DNA from: an uncultured Eubacterium sp.
GTDB lineage: Bacteria; Bacillota; Clostridia; Peptostreptococcales; Anaerovoracaceae
Assembly: GCA_946614405.1 (NCBI GenBank)
Contig: CAMOGZ010000061.1
Coordinates: 1 to 7,976 of the forward strand
Direction of reading: 5' to 3'
DNA: 7,976 nucleotides
Shown here: positions 6,670 through 7,976 of the stretch, one piece after another
Numbering within the stretch: the first letter of the stretch is position 1
Layout: each line of letters begins with the position of its first letter
Notes under the pieces: generated by a model
The model's database searches: none
What the model was told of the DNA's origin: nothing
What the model saw: the letters and a program-made list of their open reading frames with translations, nothing else
Translations under genes and position numbers: made by a program

Positions 6670-7107
6670 ATGGCAATGAAGATATCGACAAAGGGCCGGT
6701 ATGCACTGCGTGTGCTCATCGATCTGGCGGAACACAATACTGGGGAGTTTATCCCCCTGAAGGAGATCGCCAAAAGGCAGAATATCTCAGAGAAATATCT
6801 CGAGAGCATTATTGTGGTGTTCTCCAAGGAAGGCTATCTGAACGGACAGCGCGGTAAGGGCGGCGGATATCGTCTCGCCCGCAGCGCAGATTCCTATACC
6901 GTGGGCGACGTGCTGCGGCTCATCGAAAACGGCATGGCACCGGTGGCCTGCCTGGAAGGGGAAGTGAACACCTGCCCCCGTGCAGGCAGCTGCAAGACCC
7001 TCGCCATGTGGGAGGGATTCTACAAACTGACCAACGAGTATTTCGACAGCATCACCGTGGCGGACCTGGCAAACCGGGGCGACAGCGGCGATGACTATGT
7101 GATTTAA
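6670..7107 (+). CDS. Rrf2 family transcriptional regulator (CymR/IscR-like)
   Basis: A 145-aa winged-helix regulator of the Rrf2 family, whose members control cysteine metabolism (CymR), Fe-S biogenesis (IscR) or the nitric oxide response (NsrR). The N-terminus KISTKGRYALRVLIDLA (4-20) is a family hallmark. The helix-turn-helix is at about 30-48 (LKEIAKRQNISEKYLESII) and the wing is RGKGGGYRL (61-69). Three cysteines, C94, C102 and C108, form a C-x7-C-x5-C pattern where IscR has its cluster ligands (C-x5-C-x5-C); Fe-S binding is possible but unproven. The start at 6670 has a GCGAGG site 6 nt upstream; ATG at 6676 is an alternative. It is the last gene before a strong terminator, and the next gene is a sulphur-assimilation enzyme, which favours a CymR-like role. 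It could instead act elsewhere in the genome. Confidence 0.93.
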   Translation: MAMKISTKGRYALRVLIDLAEHNTGEFIPLKEIAKRQNISEKYLESIIVVFSKEGYLNGQRGKGGGYRLARSADSYTVGDVLRLIENGMAPVACLEGEVNTCPRAGSCKTLAMWEGFYKLTNEYFDSITVADLANRGDSGDDYVI

Positions 7108-7120
7108 AAGTGGTTGAGAG

Positions 7121-7150
7121 ACCCGTCCGAAAGGACGGGTTATTTTTTTT
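7121..7150 (+). terminator. intrinsic terminator of the dnaX-to-rrf2 gene run
   Basis: ACCCGTCC (7121-7128), loop GAAA (7129-7132) and GGACGGGT (7133-7140) form a perfect 8-bp GC-rich stem with a stable tetraloop. It is followed by TATTTTTTTT (7141-7150). It lies 13 bp after the Rrf2 stop codon and separates this transcript from the sulfhydrylase gene. Confidence 0.96.
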
Positions 7151-7160
7151 ATTTTCCCTC

Positions 7161-7189
7161 TTTACAAAGAGGATAGCCTGTGCTATATT
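7161..7189 (+). promoter_or_regulatory. sigma-A promoter (extended -10) of the sulfhydrylase gene
   Basis: TTTACA at 7161-7166 and TATATT at 7184-7189 are separated by 17 bp, and TG at 7181-7182 makes an extended -10 element. A start near 7195-7197 is expected, giving a short leader of about 37 nt that contains the palindrome at 7203-7213. It begins only 10 bp after the terminator U tract. Confidence 0.8.
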
Positions 7190-7202
7190 ATATAACATAT
7201 TA

Positions 7203-7213
7203 ACCTAGTAGGT
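7203..7213. promoter_or_regulatory. candidate operator palindrome in the sulfhydrylase leader
   Basis: ACCTA-G-TAGGT is a perfect 5+1+5 inverted repeat just downstream of the expected transcription start and just before the ribosome binding site. A repressor bound here could block promoter clearance. The Rrf2 regulator encoded directly upstream is the natural candidate, but this is inference from position; I have no binding evidence. The arms are too short to be a terminator or a riboswitch. Confidence 0.45.
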
Positions 7214-7232
7214 AAGTAAGGAGGTCGATAAT

Positions 7233-7976
7233 ATGCCAGATAAGAAATACAGATTTGAAACTTTGCAGCTGCACGTAGGACAGGAGAAGGCGGATCCCGT
7301 TACGGACGCAAGAGCCGTCCCTATCTACGCCACCACATCCTATGTCTTCCATGATTCTCAGCATGCGGCAGACCGTTTTGGCCTGAGAGATCCCGGAAAC
7401 ATTTATGGAAGACTCACCAATTCCACACAGGATGTGTTCGAACAGAGAGTAGCGGCATTGGAGGGAGGCGTCGCCGCCCTGGCCACAGCTTCCGGAGCTG
7501 CAGCCATCGCTTATACGATCCAGGCCCTTGCCCGTCAGGGAGAGAACGTCGTCGCTTCCAAGTACATCTACGGTGGCACATACAATTTGCTGGAGCACAC
7601 CCTTCCCCAGTACGGTATCACTGCCAAATGGGTGGACATCTATGATCCCGAGGAAGTCGCCTCAGCCATCGATGAGAATACAAAGGCCATTCTGATCGAG
7701 ACTCTGGGCAATCCGTTGGGGAATGTTGCAGATATTGAGGGCATCGCAGAGATCGCCCATGCCAACGGGCTCCCGCTGGTGGTGGATAACACCTTCGCGA
7801 CACCGTATCTGGTGCGTCCGCTGGAGTACGGGGCGGACATCGTCGTGCACAGTGCCACCAAGTTCATCGGGGGACACGGAACAGCCATCGGCGGCATCAT
7901 CGTTGACGGCGGCAAGTATGACTGGAAGGCAAATGGGAAATACCCCTGGATCGCAGAAACGAATCCGTCTTATCAC
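7233..7976 (+). CDS. metY: O-acetylhomoserine sulfhydrylase (MetY type), 5' part
   Basis: A PLP-dependent Cys/Met metabolism enzyme that converts O-acetylhomoserine plus sulfide to homocysteine. The first 248 codons are present with no stop before the window edge; the family is usually about 425 aa, so roughly the last 40% is missing. The start has a full AAGGAGG at 7218-7224, 8 nt upstream. Characteristic segments are FETLQLHVGQ at the N-terminus, PIYATTSYVF, YGRLTNST (PLP-contact region), ALATASGAAAIAYTI, ETLGNPLGNVADIE, the cofactor aspartate in VVDNTFATPYL (D185) and the PLP lysine in HSATKFIGGHG (K210). The long N-terminal half and GNPLGNVADIE favour MetY over cystathionine gamma-synthase, but O-acetylserine or O-succinylhomoserine as substrate cannot be excluded. 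It has its own promoter and is likely regulated by sulphur or cysteine supply. Confidence 0.93.
   Translation, partial: MPDKKYRFETLQLHVGQEKADPVTDARAVPIYATTSYVFHDSQHAADRFGLRDPGNIYGRLTNSTQDVFEQRVAALEGGVAALATASGAAAIAYTIQALARQGENVVASKYIYGGTYNLLEHTLPQYGITAKWVDIYDPEEVASAIDENTKAILIETLGNPLGNVADIEGIAEIAHANGLPLVVDNTFATPYLVRPLEYGADIVVHSATKFIGGHGTAIGGIIVDGGKYDWKANGKYPWIAETNPSYH

Noticed and set aside
4963..6735. Long antisense open frame (590 codons) opposite the GHL10 and 292-aa genes
   Set aside because: It covers two + strand genes with good ribosome binding sites and family features, is rich in His/Leu as expected for a reverse-frame shadow of GC-rich codons, and has no recognisable domain.
7190..7232. 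T-box or SAM riboswitch before metY
   Set aside because: The leader between the predicted start and the ATG is only about 37 nt, too short for any such riboswitch, and there is no attenuator hairpin.

Overview
The window looks like a chromosomal segment from a GC-rich member of the Clostridia (Bacillota). The evidence is the gene order SRP RNA - dnaX - ybaB - recR, known from Bacillus and clostridia, the strong AGGAG-type ribosome binding sites, the large zinc-module DnaX, and an Rrf2 regulator placed before a PLP-dependent sulfhydrylase. Family-level placement (Lachnospiraceae or a relative) is a guess. All supported genes lie on the + strand.

Layout. (1) 1-1352: the 3' end of ligA (BRCT domain), overlapped by 8 bp by a gene for a PurM/HypE-type AIR synthase-family protein. 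(2) 1353-1760: a patch with a 24-bp tandem duplication that repeats the stop region of the AIR synthase gene, then an AT-richer small ORF (85 aa) of unknown function. (3) 1761-1966: a consensus sigma-A promoter and the small-type SRP RNA gene, whose ends form a 25-bp uninterrupted helix. (4) 2011-7107: a tightly packed gene run, dnaX - ybaB - recR - secreted GHL10-type glycosidase-like protein - unknown 292-aa protein - Rrf2 regulator. Gaps are 26 bp or less and two junctions are nearly touching or overlapping. The run ends at a strong intrinsic terminator (7121-7150). (5) 7161-7976: an extended -10 promoter, a candidate palindromic operator, and the 5' two thirds of an O-acetylhomoserine sulfhydrylase gene (metY type) that runs off the window.

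How the genes fit together. dnaX (clamp loader), ybaB (nucleoid protein) and recR (recombinational repair) are the classic replication/repair group, with the SRP RNA in front. The same transcript probably continues into a secreted protein, an unknown cytosolic protein and an Rrf2 regulator. The regulator is a reasonable candidate to control the adjacent sulphur-assimilation gene, through the palindrome between that gene's promoter and ribosome binding site. I found no CRISPR array, insertion sequence, tRNA, rRNA or clearly new multi-gene system. The window is mostly core genome; the less explained parts are the 1353-1746 patch, the long SRP RNA helix, the 292-aa protein and the metY leader.
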